Source: Macrotis lagotis (Eukaryota; Chordata; Mammalia; Peramelemorphia; Peramelidae). Taken from it: a stretch of 64,000 bases of DNA. The notes under the pieces are model-generated. The model was given only the letters and a program-made list of their open reading frames with translations, had not been told where the DNA came from and searched no databases. Numbering within the stretch: the first letter of the stretch is position 1; each line of letters opens with the position of its first letter. Of this stretch, positions 42,761-56,100 are shown piece after piece. The DNA lies in the NCBI RefSeq assembly GCF_037893015.1, contig NC_133660.1, forward strand, positions 284,739,078 through 284,803,077. Direction: 5' to 3'. Position numbers and translations under genes: made by a program.

Positions 42761-44660
42761 ACGCAGAGAATGATCTCAAAGTGTCAGGGCTGCCTTCAAG
42801 GCTGGGGCCACCATTGTGGGCTGCTTCCACAGGGCCTCAGAGATTCCAGGACATGCCCTCCTTTACTTATGGGAGCCAGGAGGAAAACCTGGAAAGACAG
42901 CTGGTACTAAATCCAAAGATCTCCTCAGGACCCAGGACAGCATTCCAAGAAGTTCTCCGTTCTGGGGCTCTGGAGTCCCATAAGACTTTCACAAATGGCA
43001 AACTGAAGCCAACAAGAGCTGGTCACTGGATAGTGGCAGCAATCATCAGTACAGACAAACATGAATCACTGTTAACCAAAATCTGAGGACCCAAAATGAC
43101 ACCTTTCTCTAGGGACTGAAAAAGCAACAAGAACAGCTAGTACTTAAGCACCCAAGTAGCGAAAGCCAATTGTGATCAGGAGTAGGAAAGAACCAAGTTC
43201 TTGTCTAGGCCTGGCTGAATAGTTAGTTCTGGGGTAAATCTAACAGAGGTACTGCCCACTCTGCTCTGCAGGCACCACAGCCACACAGCACTAGACTGAG
43301 ATACTTTATTCCAAATTGATCCTACTCCAATTATTTCCATTTGGTGAGGGCCATATATATGTCTGTCTAACTTGTCTAACTCTTAAGTAAGACTTTTGGA
43401 CCTAACTTCAAAGTTAAAATTTGTCTAAAGTAAAGAACACCAATCTTGGTAAATTTACCCAAAATCTGCCCTAAAGCAAACAGGCTAGATCAGCCACCAA
43501 CCCCAAAAACACTACTGGGGTGAAATTCAACTATAACCCCTTAAAAACTGGTTGGAGCCAGCAAAATGGTTGAATCCTTAAACCGATTGCAGGGTTCACT
43601 TTTGCCTTATGAATGATTCCGGATTATTTTTATAAGTGAATGCTAGGCAATCCTGCACTGGACTTAACAAAGGACAGTCTCCTCACTTCCCTTCCCATAA
43701 ACCCTCATTTCACCCTGGTTATTTTACAAAAACCATCATCAGTCCCTAAAATTGAATAGTTACATGAATTCTGTAACTAAATATTTGGCAATGTATATAC
43801 ATATAATTGGGGGGGAGGGGAGAATGAGAAGCAATACATGATCTTTTAAATAAGAAGGGAAATGGCCAATCTCAGGCTCATCTCTGAGAAGTGATAGAAA
43901 ACTTATTTTATTCAGAAAGGAAGGAGGGTGGTGGGAGTCCTCTGGCTCCCCTCAGTCTGTTGGGCCTCTTATGGAAGGAGGACATCAGCCAATCCAACTT
44001 CAAGACTGAAGCAGGATTCTAGTAATCCGGTAGGAGCAACCCAAGGGAAGGTGGGCAAGGCAGAGCTCAAGGCTGGTTCCCAGGGACAGTTAGATATGGT
44101 ACATTATTGGAGGGTAAGTGGAGGAAAAAAGTAACTAAGGTGTGCTTCCTGGCTCTTAGTGCTAACCCACAGCAGTCATGAGCTCATGGGGATGGCAACC
44201 AAGTGAAATTTAAACATGGCATCTGGAGAACTGGTGCAACAGCTTGGACACTAAAGGCAATGGCCAGGTGGGCCTCAGGTGGCTTCCTTTCCCAGAGGCT
44301 CCTCCCATTCCCTCTCCTTCTGTCATTACGTCTCTGAGACCAGGGCTTCTCCTCACACCTGCTGTCTTGGACAACATCAGCCCCCTTTTATTCCATATGA
44401 GCATCTCTTGATGCCTTTCAAGTCTCCTTTGCTGCTGTTCTATCAAATACAGTCTGTATTTCCCCATTATAATTCATAGCAACTCTGGTCCTCTTTATCA
44501 CTGTTGATCTGGAAAAGTGACAGAACTTATCTAAGAAATGGAGCAGACATTTATTATCCTTCCACACTAAGAGATCTGCTTTGATATTTCCTGTGTGAAT
44601 TAATGCTCAGATCATAAGACTTTGTCCACACTGAGATGCCCCAATCCCCCTTACCCCTTA
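42760..44660. other. MARK2 intron 1, nothing recognised
   Basis: No supported exon, RNA gene or repeat apart from short A/T-rich pieces. An AP-1-like TGACTCA lies just beyond, near 44808. Confidence 0.4.
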
Positions 44661-44691
44661 CACACGCACGCGCACACACACACACACACAC
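44661..44691 (+). repeat. (CA)n microsatellite
   Basis: CA run with CACG interruptions at its start. Confidence 0.95.
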
Positions 44692-45729
44692 CTGCCTCCT
44701 GACCAGCTGGATAAGTCAGCACTCCCCTGCCCCTCCTCCCCCCAGCAAAGAGCCTTGTCTTACCCAAAGGCAGAAGAACTAAAAACAGCAGCTGGGGAGC
44801 TCAGTTGACTCACCCAGCATAATCATCTCCTCCCAGAATCTCCAGTCTCCTCCTGGGGTTTTTGCCAACACAAAGTAAAAAAGAAACACAGGGTCTTAAA
44901 AAAAAAATCTCTCAGCATTTCTGAAAGTCTCTCCACCTAAGGTGCAGATTTAACCCTCCAGCTGAATTTTCTCCAATCATTCTTCAGTGTATTGAATGGT
45001 GCTGGCTGGTGTATGAGGCTAAAAGGACTGTTTCCAGGATCATGGGTCTCTTTCCAGAAATCATTTAGTGCATTGAAGTAAAACATTACTACCCCTGTGC
45101 ATACTCATCTGTAAACGGTTAAGAGTGATCTACAAGGTTTCTTCCTTCTCTGGGGTCCCTAATGAAGGAAGGAGAAAAAAGAACTAAATGTTCAGCTCTT
45201 CAGAGACAAGGGCAAGATCAACACCGAGGAATCTACTTCTCCTAAAGGATGCTTATTAAGGTCAGTAAAGGCAAGATCGTCCCCCTGTTCTCACCCACAC
45301 ATTGTCATAGCTACTCAATTTAAGGAACAATTAAAAGTTCACCTGATTGCTGTCGTAAATAGGCAAAATCTCACAGGTCAGCTTGCATTGGCAGGCCTGT
45401 CTGTGGCTTTGTCTTCTTCACAAAACAGACATGTCACTAAAAAGCTTTACCGAGAGAGGGCACCCATGCAGCAGAGGCGAGGGTGGTGAAAACCTAGGCC
45501 TGAGGCCCACCAGCTCTCTTGATTCACCAACATCCAAGATTCCAGGAGGCTAGCCCTGCAAAACAGGACACGGACACAAGTCCTGGGACTGGGGACATCA
45601 ATTCCTCTACCATTCCAAAGCCACCTCAGAGTGCTCTACAACCCCTCAAAGAGTCTGACCAGTTGGGCCAAGATGATCACATGCCTTTGGATGGAAAAAC
45701 CTAGTGAAAAAATGACTGAGACTATAGCT
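44692..45729. other. MARK2 intron 1, nothing recognised
   Basis: No gene-like structure or clear repeat. Confidence 0.4.
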
Positions 45730-46560
45730 TCTGGAAAGCACTGATCACACAACAAACCTGCAAAATCAAAAGCATTTTTATATAGTAATAACAAAATCTA
45801 GGTAAGAATAACAAAAAAAAGTTCATTCAAAGTAATAACCAAATGCATAAAATCATCTATCAAAGCACAGACTCAACACTGGTACAGTTATGATCCCAAA
45901 AAAGCGCCTTAAAGAAATAACAAAGATGGCACAGTGGATAGAGCATGGGCTGTGGAGTCAGGAGGACCTGAATTCAAATCCTACCACAGACACTTGATAC
46001 TAGTTGTGTGACTCTGGGCAAGTCACTTAAGCCCATGGCTATGCAAACAAACAAACAAACAAGAAATAAAGAACAACTTAAAATCAGAAGAATAATGTTC
46101 ATGGCTGGGCTGTGCCAATACTATAAAAATACTATAGAAATTAATTTACTGAAGGCAAACTCTTCAAAATTAGACAAATTAACAAAATTCATTTAGGGAC
46201 AAAAGAAAAAAGAATAAAGGGAATAATACTTCTAGTACTTCATGCTATATTTTAAAACAGCAACCAGCAAAACTATTTTTTACTAGTTTAAAAAATAGAA
46301 AAGCAAATCAGTAGAACAGATAAAGAATAACAAAGAAAAGCAGAAACAATCAACATGCAATTACCTGGTATTCCACACTACCACCATCACTGCCACTATC
46401 ACCCCCACCACCCCAAAGAACAATTTACTTGGAAAATATTCCATATTTGACAAGAATTGCAAGGCAAAATAGAAAGCAGTCTGGTAGAAATAAGGTTTAG
46501 ACCAACATCTTATACTATAAACTCATAATAACTTCATATCATATTATATTAAATAATTCT
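45730..46560 (+). repeat. L1 (LINE-1) ORF2-region relic with SINE insertion
   Basis: A-rich text such as 'aacagcaaccagcaaaac', 'atttgacaagaattgcaagg' and 'tctggtagaaataaggttta' follows the L1 ORF2 C-terminal region. It is heavily decayed and split by the SINE at 45925-46060. Confidence 0.65.
45925..46060 (+). repeat. Short/long-type marsupial SINE
   Basis: 'gatggcacagtggatagag', 'gacctgaattcaaatcct' and 'gggcaagtcacttaagccc', ending in (CAAA)n. 'aagaaataa' occurs on both sides. Confidence 0.88.
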
Positions 46561-46589
46561 TAAGGTTTTTATTAATGTTTCTTGCTTTT

Positions 46590-47650
46590 GTTCATCCTCC
46601 TAATTTCCATTTTATATAACAAATAGTACTTATAAGACAAAAAACAAAAAAACAAAAAAAGAAAGGAAAACTCATAAAAAAACTCCATAAAATGAAAAAG
46701 TACAAAAACCTAGACAATGTTTATAACCCCTGTGGACCTCCCACCTTCACAAAGGGGTGAGGTGAGAGTGTTCTCTCACTTCTTCTCATTTGAGTCCTGA
46801 TAAATCGTGCTCATTTTATCATATTCACTTTTGATTTTTGCCAATGTCATTGTTCTTTCTGTTGCCACTATTGTAGTTACTGCATGTAAAGTTTTCTTGG
46901 TTCTGTTGACTTAACTCTCCCTCAGTTTTTATAGATCTTTTCATATTTTTTTACATTCATCACATCCAACATTTCTTTAAGCACAGGAATATTTCATTTC
47001 ATTCAAGAACCACAATTTGTTTGACCATTCCCCAATCAATGGGTGTCTACTTTGTTTCAAAATCTTTGCTAATACAAAATGTGCTGCTATAAATGTTTTG
47101 GTGTATATAAGGACTTCCTTTTTTCAATGTTGTCCTTGGGGTATAAACTCAGTAACTGGAGTCTCTGGGTCAAAAAGAATGGACATTTTTTAGCCAATCT
47201 GCATAATTCTAAATTGCTTTCCAAACTAGTTGTACCATCTTTTCAGTTCCCCCAAATATTTTAAGTCTATTATTCTATAATTCCTCCATTTGCTTGGTAA
47301 TTTTTTGACACTTTTATCAATTTGAAGGTGTGAGGATGATTTTAATTTGCATTTTTCTTATTATTAGTGATTTAGAGCATTCTTCTGAAGGGGTTGTTAA
47401 TACTTTACAATTGTTCTTGTAAGAACTCTTTGTTCAGGGCAGCTAGGTGGTGCAGTAGATAGATTACCTGCCCTGAAATCAGGAGGATCTGACCTCAAAT
47501 CTGACCTCAGACACTTAATAATTACCTGGCTGTGTGACCTTGGGCAAGTCACTTAGCCCCACTGCCTTAACCCCCCCCAAAAAAGAAGAAAAAAAAAGAA
47601 CTCTTTGTTCATAACAATAATAAGTCACTAAACAAAGGAGAGAGGAAATT
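46590..47650 (-). repeat. L1 (LINE-1) relic, reverse orientation, with nested SINE
   Basis: 'tttgaccattccccaatcaa', 'gtgctgctataaatgttttg', 'ctctgggtcaaaaagaatgg' and 'ttagtgatttagagcattct' are the reverse complement of the marsupial L1 ORF2 3' region. Opposite in orientation to the L1 piece on its left. Confidence 0.75.
47437..47595 (+). repeat. Short marsupial SINE nested in L1, 16-bp target-site duplication
   Basis: Complete forward copy with A-rich tail. 'aagaactctttgttca' at 47421-47436 and 47596-47611 is a perfect duplication, so it is a young insertion. Confidence 0.95.
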
Positions 47651-47949
47651 ACAAAAAAAAAAACCCTGACAAATTTTCAGTCATATGGAATTTTAAAAAA
47701 TTTTTGCACGAACAATATTAATGCAGCTAGAAAAATAAGGAAGTGGTCAAAGAAAAAAAATCTTTGGTTCTAACTTGGGGGGGTCTTAAAGTTTTAGTTT
47801 AAATTTAATCGTTAATAATTTAGAACTACACTAAGAATTTGGGACATCTATTATTTCTCAAGGGTCTGATATGTGAGATAATATACAATTTGTTGCATTA
47901 ATAATAGTTCCATTTATAGAGGTGGAAAGGTGGAGAGGTCCTAAGGCAC

Positions 47950-48163
47950 AATGCATAGAGTGTCAGGTCTGGAGTCAGAAGACCTGAATTTAAATTTGAT
48001 CTCGGACACTTATGAGCTATGTGACCCTGGGCAAGTCACTGAACCCTGTTTGTCTCGGAGACTATATCTGCAAAATGGGAGAAGGAAACAGCCAACTGTT
48101 CCAGTGTTTCTGCCAACCCTCAAAAATGGGGTCATAAGGAGTTTTACATGACTGGAGATGACC
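47950..48163 (+). repeat. Long marsupial SINE
   Basis: 'gtctggagtcagaagacctg', 'gggcaagtcactgaaccctg', 'gcaaaatgggagaaggaaac' and 'catgactggagatgacc' in order. Confidence 0.85.
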
Positions 48164-48184
48164 AACCTTAAGGCTGGCGAGTAT

Positions 48185-48330
48185 CTTGTTTGAGCCTCAC
48201 CATCACCTGGAGAGGTAGGTGTTATTGTTATTCCCATCTGACAACTCAACAGAGATTAAGAGATTAGCCCAGGGTCAACGGGACCTCAGGACTTTCCAGC
48301 CCCAGATCCAGTGCTTGTGATCTGGGGATA
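48185..48330 (-). repeat. MIR SINE, reverse orientation
   Basis: 'ggtgttattgttattccca', 'agattaagagattagccc' and 'agatccagtgct' in reverse-MIR order. Confidence 0.7.
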
Positions 48331-48344
48331 ATGATACAATAATG

Positions 48345-48620
48345 CTAGTCTTTACTTCTCAAAGAGGACCAGACATCAGGGAGCAGAAGCCATGACAATC
48401 AGGTGAATTGGATTTGAGTGAAAGGGGATTTCTCACTTTCTCCTCAGGAGTCAACTGGGTACAGAGGCCAGATAGGAAACAGGACAACTGGAGATGGCTC
48501 TGGATTCGAGGCAGTCAGGGTGAAGTGACTTGACCGAGGTCACACAGTTAAGCATGTACTAAGTGTCTGAAGCCGGATTTGAACTCAGGTCCTCCTGACT
48601 CCAGAGCTGGTGCTCTATCT
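48345..48620 (-). repeat. Composite long marsupial SINE, reverse orientation
   Basis: Tail module ('tctcaaagaggaccagacat', 'gacaactggagatggctctg') followed by core and head in reverse ('gatttgaactcaggtcctcc'). Confidence 0.85.
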
Positions 48621-50690
48621 AGAGAAGACTCACATGGACTGATACCAAGGAAAAGAAGAGCACACAAATGGAAAGAACAACAAAACCACTGAGAGTGAGA
48701 GTTTTTCTTTGCAAAACTGGAGAGACCTCCAGGATCAAAGGAAGGGATCTCTGTAGAGGTGGCAGACTATAGTGATGGAAGGTTTATGATGCAGTGCTAG
48801 AATGCTGAGAAAGCTTTTTTCCTTCTTTATTATTTGTTTTCTGGGAGGAGGAGAAATGAGGGATTCTAAGGGAATTGTAGGTGGTTTAAAAACCAAAAAA
48901 AAAAAAAAAATTCTTTTAAAATTCCAAAAGAAAAAGAAATGTCTAGACCAAGTTTATTCCCATGAATATCTGGACTAGGTGGTAGAGAGGATGCATGAGT
49001 TGAAGGACAAGAGCAGAGTGGACTGTCCTGGGGGAAATAAAGTCCCTTGACCAGTTTCAAACAACACGACTACCATTCTACCTCTACTGATTTAGACGCA
49101 ATAGTATCCAAAGAATCTTCATTGACCGTTCCAAAAGTCAGCAAAGGAGAAAAGTGGCATCTGGTGGGTGGGAGAAGGGACAATTTGAAACCAAGGAGGA
49201 ACTCTTAGAAGAAGCCCAAGAGTAGAAGGTATCACCTAGGAACTGTTGGAGAGAAGAAGAGCCAGTGGATACAGGGTGGTGACTATGGACAGCAACAGTG
49301 GGACATGCTGAGGGGTTTCCTGCTCCACAGCAAGGTGATGGGATCCCAGGACAGAGAGAAGATTGCCTGGCCTTCCATCAAAGTCTTCTTCAGATCTGGG
49401 GTGCTTTGTCACCAGCCAGCCCTCCTCCACAGAGTGGCCAAAAGGCATTTTCCTTAAAAAGGTAGAGCTTGGTATCACCTCCCGCCCACCCCTCAGTGAA
49501 CTCTGGCTGCCAGGACCCCCAGGGTCAGTCTAAATGGCTCTGCTTGGCATCTCAAGTTTTTCCCAAGCAAGTTCCCATCTCTCCCCTTTTTTCACACATA
49601 CCTCCTGTCTACTGGCTCTGCAATCCCATGCTGGAGTTCCTCTCAATGCTGCTCACCCCCTAGAACTGCAGTACTAAGTAGAGGGTTTGAAACATGCTTG
49701 TTCATGAACTGTGGCCCTACTAAGACAGCGTCAACTCTGGCTAAGCCCGCCCAAGCTGGAAAAACAGCAGATCTGTTGTCTAAGACCCAGCCCCTCTAAG
49801 GGTGATGACTGTCCCCACAAGAAGAAAACCCCAGATTCACCAGGTGCCAAGATCAGCTGGCACTTCCTATATGCTATCTCATCTGGCTTATGGTGGTGGG
49901 GGGGTTCTAAAGGAACTCCCAGCAACCACAAGTCTATTTATTGTCTGCCTAAAAAGTCAGTGTCCAAATCAAATATTCAAAGTCTAAGTAAATTTTCCCA
50001 TGGAAACAAAGTTTATGTCCCAATTCAAAGCACAGAGTCCAAGGAGGTCAAAGAGAAAAAGAATGATGGCCAAAGTCCCTTTTGTACCAGCCAAAAAGCA
50101 GAAACAAAACTGATGCCTGGCTACCCCATGGCAGACACAAAGGTAATGTCAACTCCCTACTCTGCAAGACAAGCATGAACAACGCAGAGGAGCCTGGAGA
50201 GACCCTGAGGCACTGATGCCAGCGAGGGGAACTGGCCCAGACCTCGGCCCAACCTCTTCCTCCAGGACAAACACTTGTGGAGGCTGATTGAACACCTCCT
50301 GTCAGGGCAGACAAAGTCAATGAGTCCCATGGTTTGGCTAAACTTTTTTTCTTTCTCTGTTTTAAAATCTTTGTTCCAAGATAAGGCTTGTGCTGGCTGG
50401 GGAAAAGGACTGAGGGACCTAGCCTAAAAATGCAATGTCCAAACAAAAAAATCATCCCTCCCTATTGCAGTGCTTGAAGGCTGCGTGATCTCTGGATCCT
50501 CCTGAGCATCCTACGAGGGAGGGGCTTCCTCAGCCACAGCCAGGCATCAGGGAGGCTGGGAACTGGGGCTTCCTGGCTTCTGGATGTAACACTAGGGTAA
50601 CTATGCAGGTCAGTCAAATGACACCACAGAAACATGACCATCATCATATTACTGTAACCAGCATTTCTATGACACCAAAGGTGTGCAAAT
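48621..50690. other. MARK2 intron 1; possible L2 piece, otherwise nothing
   Basis: About 49469-49680 ('cagtgaactctggctgcc', 'ggcatctcaagtttttccc') resembles L2. The rest is unassigned and without exon signals. Confidence 0.4.
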
Positions 50691-50860
50691 CTATTTACAA
50701 TGACCTCATCAGAGGGAGAGGCTCTTATGGTCCTCATTGAACAAATGAGGAAACAGAGGCAGAAAGAGGTTCAGATGAACTTTGGATCATACAGCTAGTG
50801 AGTGTGTCTGGGTCTTCCTGAGTTCAGGCCCAGCCCTCCATCTGTCAGCCCTCATCTGAA
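50690..50860 (-). repeat. MIR SINE, reverse orientation
   Basis: 'acaaatgaggaaacagaggc' and 'catacagctagtgagtgtg' are reverse MIR landmarks. Confidence 0.75.
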
Positions 50861-51480
50861 GGTAGAGGGAGGCTTTTAGGAGGCTGGAGGGGAGGCGAGA
50901 CATTTGGATGTCCAGGGAGTGGGGGGATAGAAGAAGTCCGAGTAGAGGGAAGGGTAGATATAGATGTCAGGAGGCTAACAGGGGAAGGAGATTTTCCTTC
51001 AAGTTGAGGGACCATGACCTTGGACCACTGATAGTCTCTGAGGCCCTCTTCTTACTTCCCTGCCAACCCCTCACCAGAATGGGAAATGGAACCATGAATC
51101 CTAGGAAAAAGGTGAGTGTGGAAGGGAAACAAAGCAGTGATTTCCAGCCCCATTCAATCCCTCAAGTCAAGTCAGAAGCATTGATTAGACACTTGCTGTG
51201 TGCCCAACTCTGGGGGGACCAGTTGCTGGAGAGCTTAAGAGCAGAGAGAAGCTGCCTACTTCCAAGTGCTTCCATTCAAAAGGGGCCCAGCTTCGGGTAC
51301 TTTCTTCCCAGCTGGCCTCAGAGCCAGGGCTGCCTGTCTTACTGCTGCCATGGTAGCAAGAGGCAAAGTCGCTCCAAACAAGAACTCCGAGCTAGGACTC
51401 TGTGGTCCTCAAAGACTGCCAGTGGCTGGGAAGGGTAGACCTCAGCTGGGAGCAGAAAGGCCCATGTCTGCCTCCCAAAC
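50861..51480. other. MARK2 intron 1, nothing recognised
   Basis: A 176-codon open frame here has no homology I recognise and no splice context. Confidence 0.4.
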
Positions 51481-51630
51481 TTCTCCAAGGTGTGACTGTA
51501 GGCATTCCTCGCTGAGCCTCATGTTCTTCTTTTGTAAAATAGGGTGAGGAGTTCCTGTTGGAACCTCCAAAGGAGACCATATGGGTAAAATGCTTTGTAA
51601 ACCTTAAAGCACTAGAGGAAGTGGCAGTTC
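51480..51630 (+). repeat. MIR SINE
   Basis: 'ctgagcctcatgttcttct', 'gtaaaatagggtgag' and 'atgctttgtaaaccttaaag' in forward order. Confidence 0.75.
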
Positions 51631-52499
51631 TTCTGGCCATGGGTCGACACGTCCGCCTTGACATCTACTTACAAACCCCAAAATAAACCCGATCAACAAA
51701 CATGGAGTGGACCAGAGACTAGGGCAGTGCCAAAACCTTCAAGAGAGAAGAAATGACTTTGGAAGAGAAGCAAGGAAGGGACCAGCTTCAAGGGACTGGA
51801 CATTTTTTTTCTTTTTTTCCCCCCAAGTAGGGGAAGGTATAAAGAAGAAGAAAAAATAAAGTTTTTGATTAAAAACAAAAACCAAATGTGATTTTAAAAA
51901 ACAGAATAAAAAATGAGCACTTGATCTACAATGTGTACAGATTCCAAATGCTTTCCCTACAGTTCCCTACAGAGGCTGGAAGGAATGCTCATTGGAAGCC
52001 ACTGTCTGAATTAAAAGGGACCTGAGCAATACCACCAGCACATGAGAAATTCAATGACTTTTCCAAGGTCACACAGTCCCCCATCCCAACACCCTGTGGT
52101 AGTCACCAAGTCTCAGGCTAAGAAACTTCTGAAATGCATGTGCGTTCCATCCGGAGGGAGAACCCTGGGTGCCGGCTGTAACTTCATCCAAATAGTCTTT
52201 TTTTCCCACCCATGTGGGTTCTCCCCCTCCATTGATGAGATGCGTGGCTGCAATGACTACTGTGATTTAGACACAGCACCGGCTGGTGGCCACCTTCTGG
52301 GAATCCACTTCCTCTCTCCTCCTCCCTCTCTCCTGAACAGGTGCCATAGGGGAGTGGACTCCAAGCTTGAAGGTCACCTCCCTACTGCCTTCTGAGGTGG
52401 CAGATGGAGACTTCATCAGGTCAAGAGACGTCCTGTGGCCAGAAGATCAAATTCCACCTACTTGGGGGCTTCCAGTACCATCACGACCCAATGGAAAAC
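51631..52499. other. MARK2 intron 1, nothing recognised
   Basis: A MIR-core scrap ('ccaaggtcacacagtc') at about 52062; otherwise unassigned. Confidence 0.4.
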
Positions 52500-52720
52500 A
52501 AGTTCATGGCAGAGTAGATAAAGTGTTGGGTTCAAAACTTGCCTCTGTTCCTTATGAATTATGTGACCCTGTACAGGAGACTTAACCTCCAGGCTTCAGT
52601 TTCCTTATCTGTAAATAATAATTCCCTTGTAAAGACCTAATGAAATCCTTTATACAAAGTGCTTTGTGGAGTTTAAAGCTCTGTATAAGGATCCATTATA
52701 GTTTTCATTACTATTGTTTT
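52500..52720 (+). repeat. MIR SINE, nearly complete
   Basis: 'gcagagtagataaagtg', 'gcttcagtttccttatctg', 'ctaatgaaatcctttata' and 'caaagtgctttgtggag' in order. Confidence 0.8.
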
Positions 52721-53465
52721 CAGTATAATAGGTCACTGTTAGTGGGAAAATTGGATATTATTTTAAGACCCTTATTTGAGGTCCACCCATATCCATTTGC
52801 TCTTGATCACCAGCTGGGAAGAGAGGGAAGTCAGCAAGGTCAGTCCCAAGTTCCATGAGTCCCCTCCCAAGAGCACCCCCCCCCACTTACTTAACAGGAC
52901 CTTGGCTTTGGGAAGCTTTTGTGCCTTCCATGAGCCTCTTTTGGGGCCAGTTTCCTCTAACAACTACATGGCCCCGAACTCCTACAGGGAAGGCCCAGGA
53001 AACCCCAGTTTACCAAAGGGAAGAAAAAATGGATGGTAAGATCCAGGACCACTGGGGCATCACTTACAAGGAACGCGAGTAAGAAAGCTGCCAAGTTGCC
53101 TACCCCCAAATGCTGCAGAAGAACCCCATGTGTCCATCCTGAAAGATTTCTTCTAAATCCAACTGAAGAAAGTTGCGTCCTAGGTCTGCACTTTCTCTGG
53201 CAGACAGCTCCACCCCATCAAGTGACTGCACCCTCTCCAGCCTGGATGCCAGGCATCCCGTGGAGAGATAACCAGCTCATGTGAGCAGGGCACACATGGC
53301 AAGAGGAGGGGAGGGGGCAAACTTGGTACCCGGGAGTTCTGAGAACACAGCCTGGAAGCCTCCCACCATGCTTCTGCCCAAATATGAAGGAGAAATACCT
53401 CGGACATCAAGGCAACTGAAGCCTGAGGAACCTTGAGGAATTGCTTCAAGAAAGGGGCACGAGAG
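52721..53465. other. MARK2 intron 1, nothing recognised
   Basis: No repeat or exon recognised. Confidence 0.4.
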
Positions 53466-53632
53466 GGCAGCTTGGGTGGTGCAGTGGATAGAGCACTGGT
53501 CCTGGAGCCAGGAGGACCTGAATTCAAATTCAGCCTCAGATGTTTAATTGCCTAGCTGCGTGACCTTGGGCAAGTCACTCTTAGTCCCATTTCCTTAAAT
53601 AAAAATTTAAAAAAATATTAAAAAAAGAAAAG
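53466..53632 (+). repeat. Short marsupial SINE
   Basis: 'ggtggtgcagtggatagag', 'caggaggacctgaattcaaa' and 'gggcaagtcactcttag', with an A-rich tail. Confidence 0.92.
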
Positions 53633-53639
53633 AGCACAA

Positions 53640-55889
53640 TTGCCCAGCATTTGGGGTTCCTGAAGGGCCTCCCCAATAATTGCCAAGCACTGAGCAGTCT
53701 CCCCTGAAGACAGGGGAGACAGGTGGCAGTGCCAGCTATGTGAAGGTCCTCTTCCCTTCCCAGATGCCTCAAATCAAACCACAACTTCCCACAAGCAATG
53801 TCCCCCTAATCATAGCCTAAAGCGAGAGAAACATATTCAAGAGCCAACTCTGAGTCCTGGGACCTGAGCAGAAGTTGGGCCCAAGAAATCTGGCAGATGG
53901 CTTTCCATCTCCCCCCAGAGAAGGCAGACCAAGGAAAGGAAGGTGGCTCCAGGGAGGGTGGGAGCTTACCAAGGAGGCACGCCTCTCCCCAGCTTCTCAG
54001 ATTGCTCATCATGGCCCCTCCAGTTTCCTCTCTGCACTACAACTCTGGGGGACCCTTGGCCATGGAGGCTGATCCCCTTTAGTTGCATCCTCCATTCCAA
54101 GACCTCACCACCTGGCCTGGGCCTGACATGGCCATCACTGCAAAGGGGCAGCCATACTGACCTTGATGGCAAGTTGAGGAGGAAGGTAGCTGAGAGAAGA
54201 TGTACACTATGCCCTTCATCCAATACCAGTCCCCGAGGCCTCTGCTATGCTCTCCGCCCCAAGCTGGGGCACTGGCACTGGGACACAGGCACTAGCTTCA
54301 CTAGTGGATCCCTAGGGAGCTCCCCTCCATTCCCCCAGATCACTGTCATTGTGGGGAGCGGCAGGCAAGGTGAGGTGAGGCAAGGCAGGTGAGCTCTGGT
54401 TTGCTTGGCAGGAGGGAGTGATGAAGAGGGGAGATGACATGGCACTCCCCACACCCCCTATGCCATGGGCATAGAGTGCTTCTGATCTCTCCCTACACCA
54501 GAGCCAAGCCCTTACACAGATCAGGCCCAGCTGGACACCCTAGAAAGAGGCAGCAATGGGCTGGCTGGCTTCCAGGAACTCTGATGTTCCCATCATCAGG
54601 CCCAGAACAGAAGAGGAGGCTGAAGGAGAGCTGTATGGGGCAGTGTGGGAACAGAGTGAGGGAAGTCTAAATGTCTGCACAGTCAGTCCCCTCCTGTGGG
54701 CAGTCAAACTTTTCCCAGTGTGATCCTGGATCCTGTGGTCACCTGGGACAGACCTGAGCTGCACTTTTCCCAGCCCCCCCCTTCTACCATTGAGAGTGTG
54801 AACCCCCTGACTTTAGAGCAGCCAAGGCAGGGCAACCCCAGTCCTGGAGCAGGGCTGGGCTCCTCCTTCCCCCAGCACTACCTGGGGCTGCCACAGAATG
54901 GGGCTGGTGAGCGCCTGAAGTGCTTGGGGAGGGACCGAAAACGGGCAAGCCAGGAACTTGCCACCCCCCCCCCCAAAGACAAGGGCCTGAGCCTCTGTTG
55001 GACTGGGAAGACCTGGGGTCCTTAAGTCTCTTGAGGAAAGGACCCTTGTGGACAAGTCCATATAGGCTGTCCCAGGCCAGGAAGCCTCCCAACAGTGCTG
55101 AGGTTCAGGAGGCCTAGACAGAATGGACAACTGATGTCCACATCAAAGGCTACTCCTCATCTAGGGGCTCCCTGACAGAGGCAGTGGGCCTGCTCTTCTG
55201 GGGAAGAGATAGCTGCCAGGGCCAGAAGGTCTCCACCTAAATGAGGGGAGATTTTTCTCAACCTCTCTGGACCTGGACCTCAATGGATTACCAGGGCGAG
55301 GAGGATGGACAGGAGCCCTCAGGACTGCACCCTCCCTTCTCTGTCCAGCCATTTCCATGGGCAAGCTTTCAGTAACTGGTTCTTCCCTAGCAGAGGCTGG
55401 GGGGTACCGACAGGACATGAAGTAACCTGAACTGGGTCTGGTACCCTTCCCACACTTCCCTTCCTCAGACCATCAAAGGTCTCCTCCTGGGTCATGCGGA
55501 GGCCCAAGCTCTGTCATAAACAAGGGGACCTCCGCAGATCCCAACCCCATGGGGCACTCACTTGGGGAGGGGGACCATCAGGATGCTTCAGCTCAGTTGC
55601 TCTGGGCACCGTGCCTTCAAAGCATGAATCACTAAACCAGTCTTTTGGCCATGGTAAACCAGGAAATGAAGACCTATATCTCTGGGGTCAGGCCAGATCA
55701 GTCAGGTCAGGTCAAGAGTCAAACCTACTAACCGATCTTACCCAAAATCCTCACTGAACCCAGGGGAAATAGCTTGCTCAAGTGTGAATGCAGAGGGATG
55801 GTGTGGCCTGCAGCCTTGGGAGGCAGCAGGGCCTAGAAACACAATCACAAGCCAGAAACAAAGCACTTTCCCATGCACTCCCTCAGCCC
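53640..55889. other. MARK2 intron 1, nothing recognised
   Basis: Moderately G/C-rich, unique-looking DNA. Open frames up to 149 codons lack splice context. Confidence 0.4.
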
Positions 55890-56100
55890 AAGGCAGGCGG
55901 AAGGAATCTGAGTCTGGCTTCACATCTCACCACAGACACTTACTACCTGTGGCACTGAGAACACGTTCCCTGCCTGGGTCTCAGTCTCCTCATGGTAGAG
56001 CAGGTGGCCTCCAAGGCCCTTTTGGCTCAAGGTCTGTGATCCTATCCCAAGCAACAGGTGAGGTAGGGAGGACCCTGCAACATTTTTCCAGTTGAGGAAG
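55890..56100 (+). repeat. MIR SINE
   Basis: 'gagtctggcttcacatctc', 'gtctcagtctcctcatgg' and 'ctcaaggtctgtgatccta' in forward order. Confidence 0.7.
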
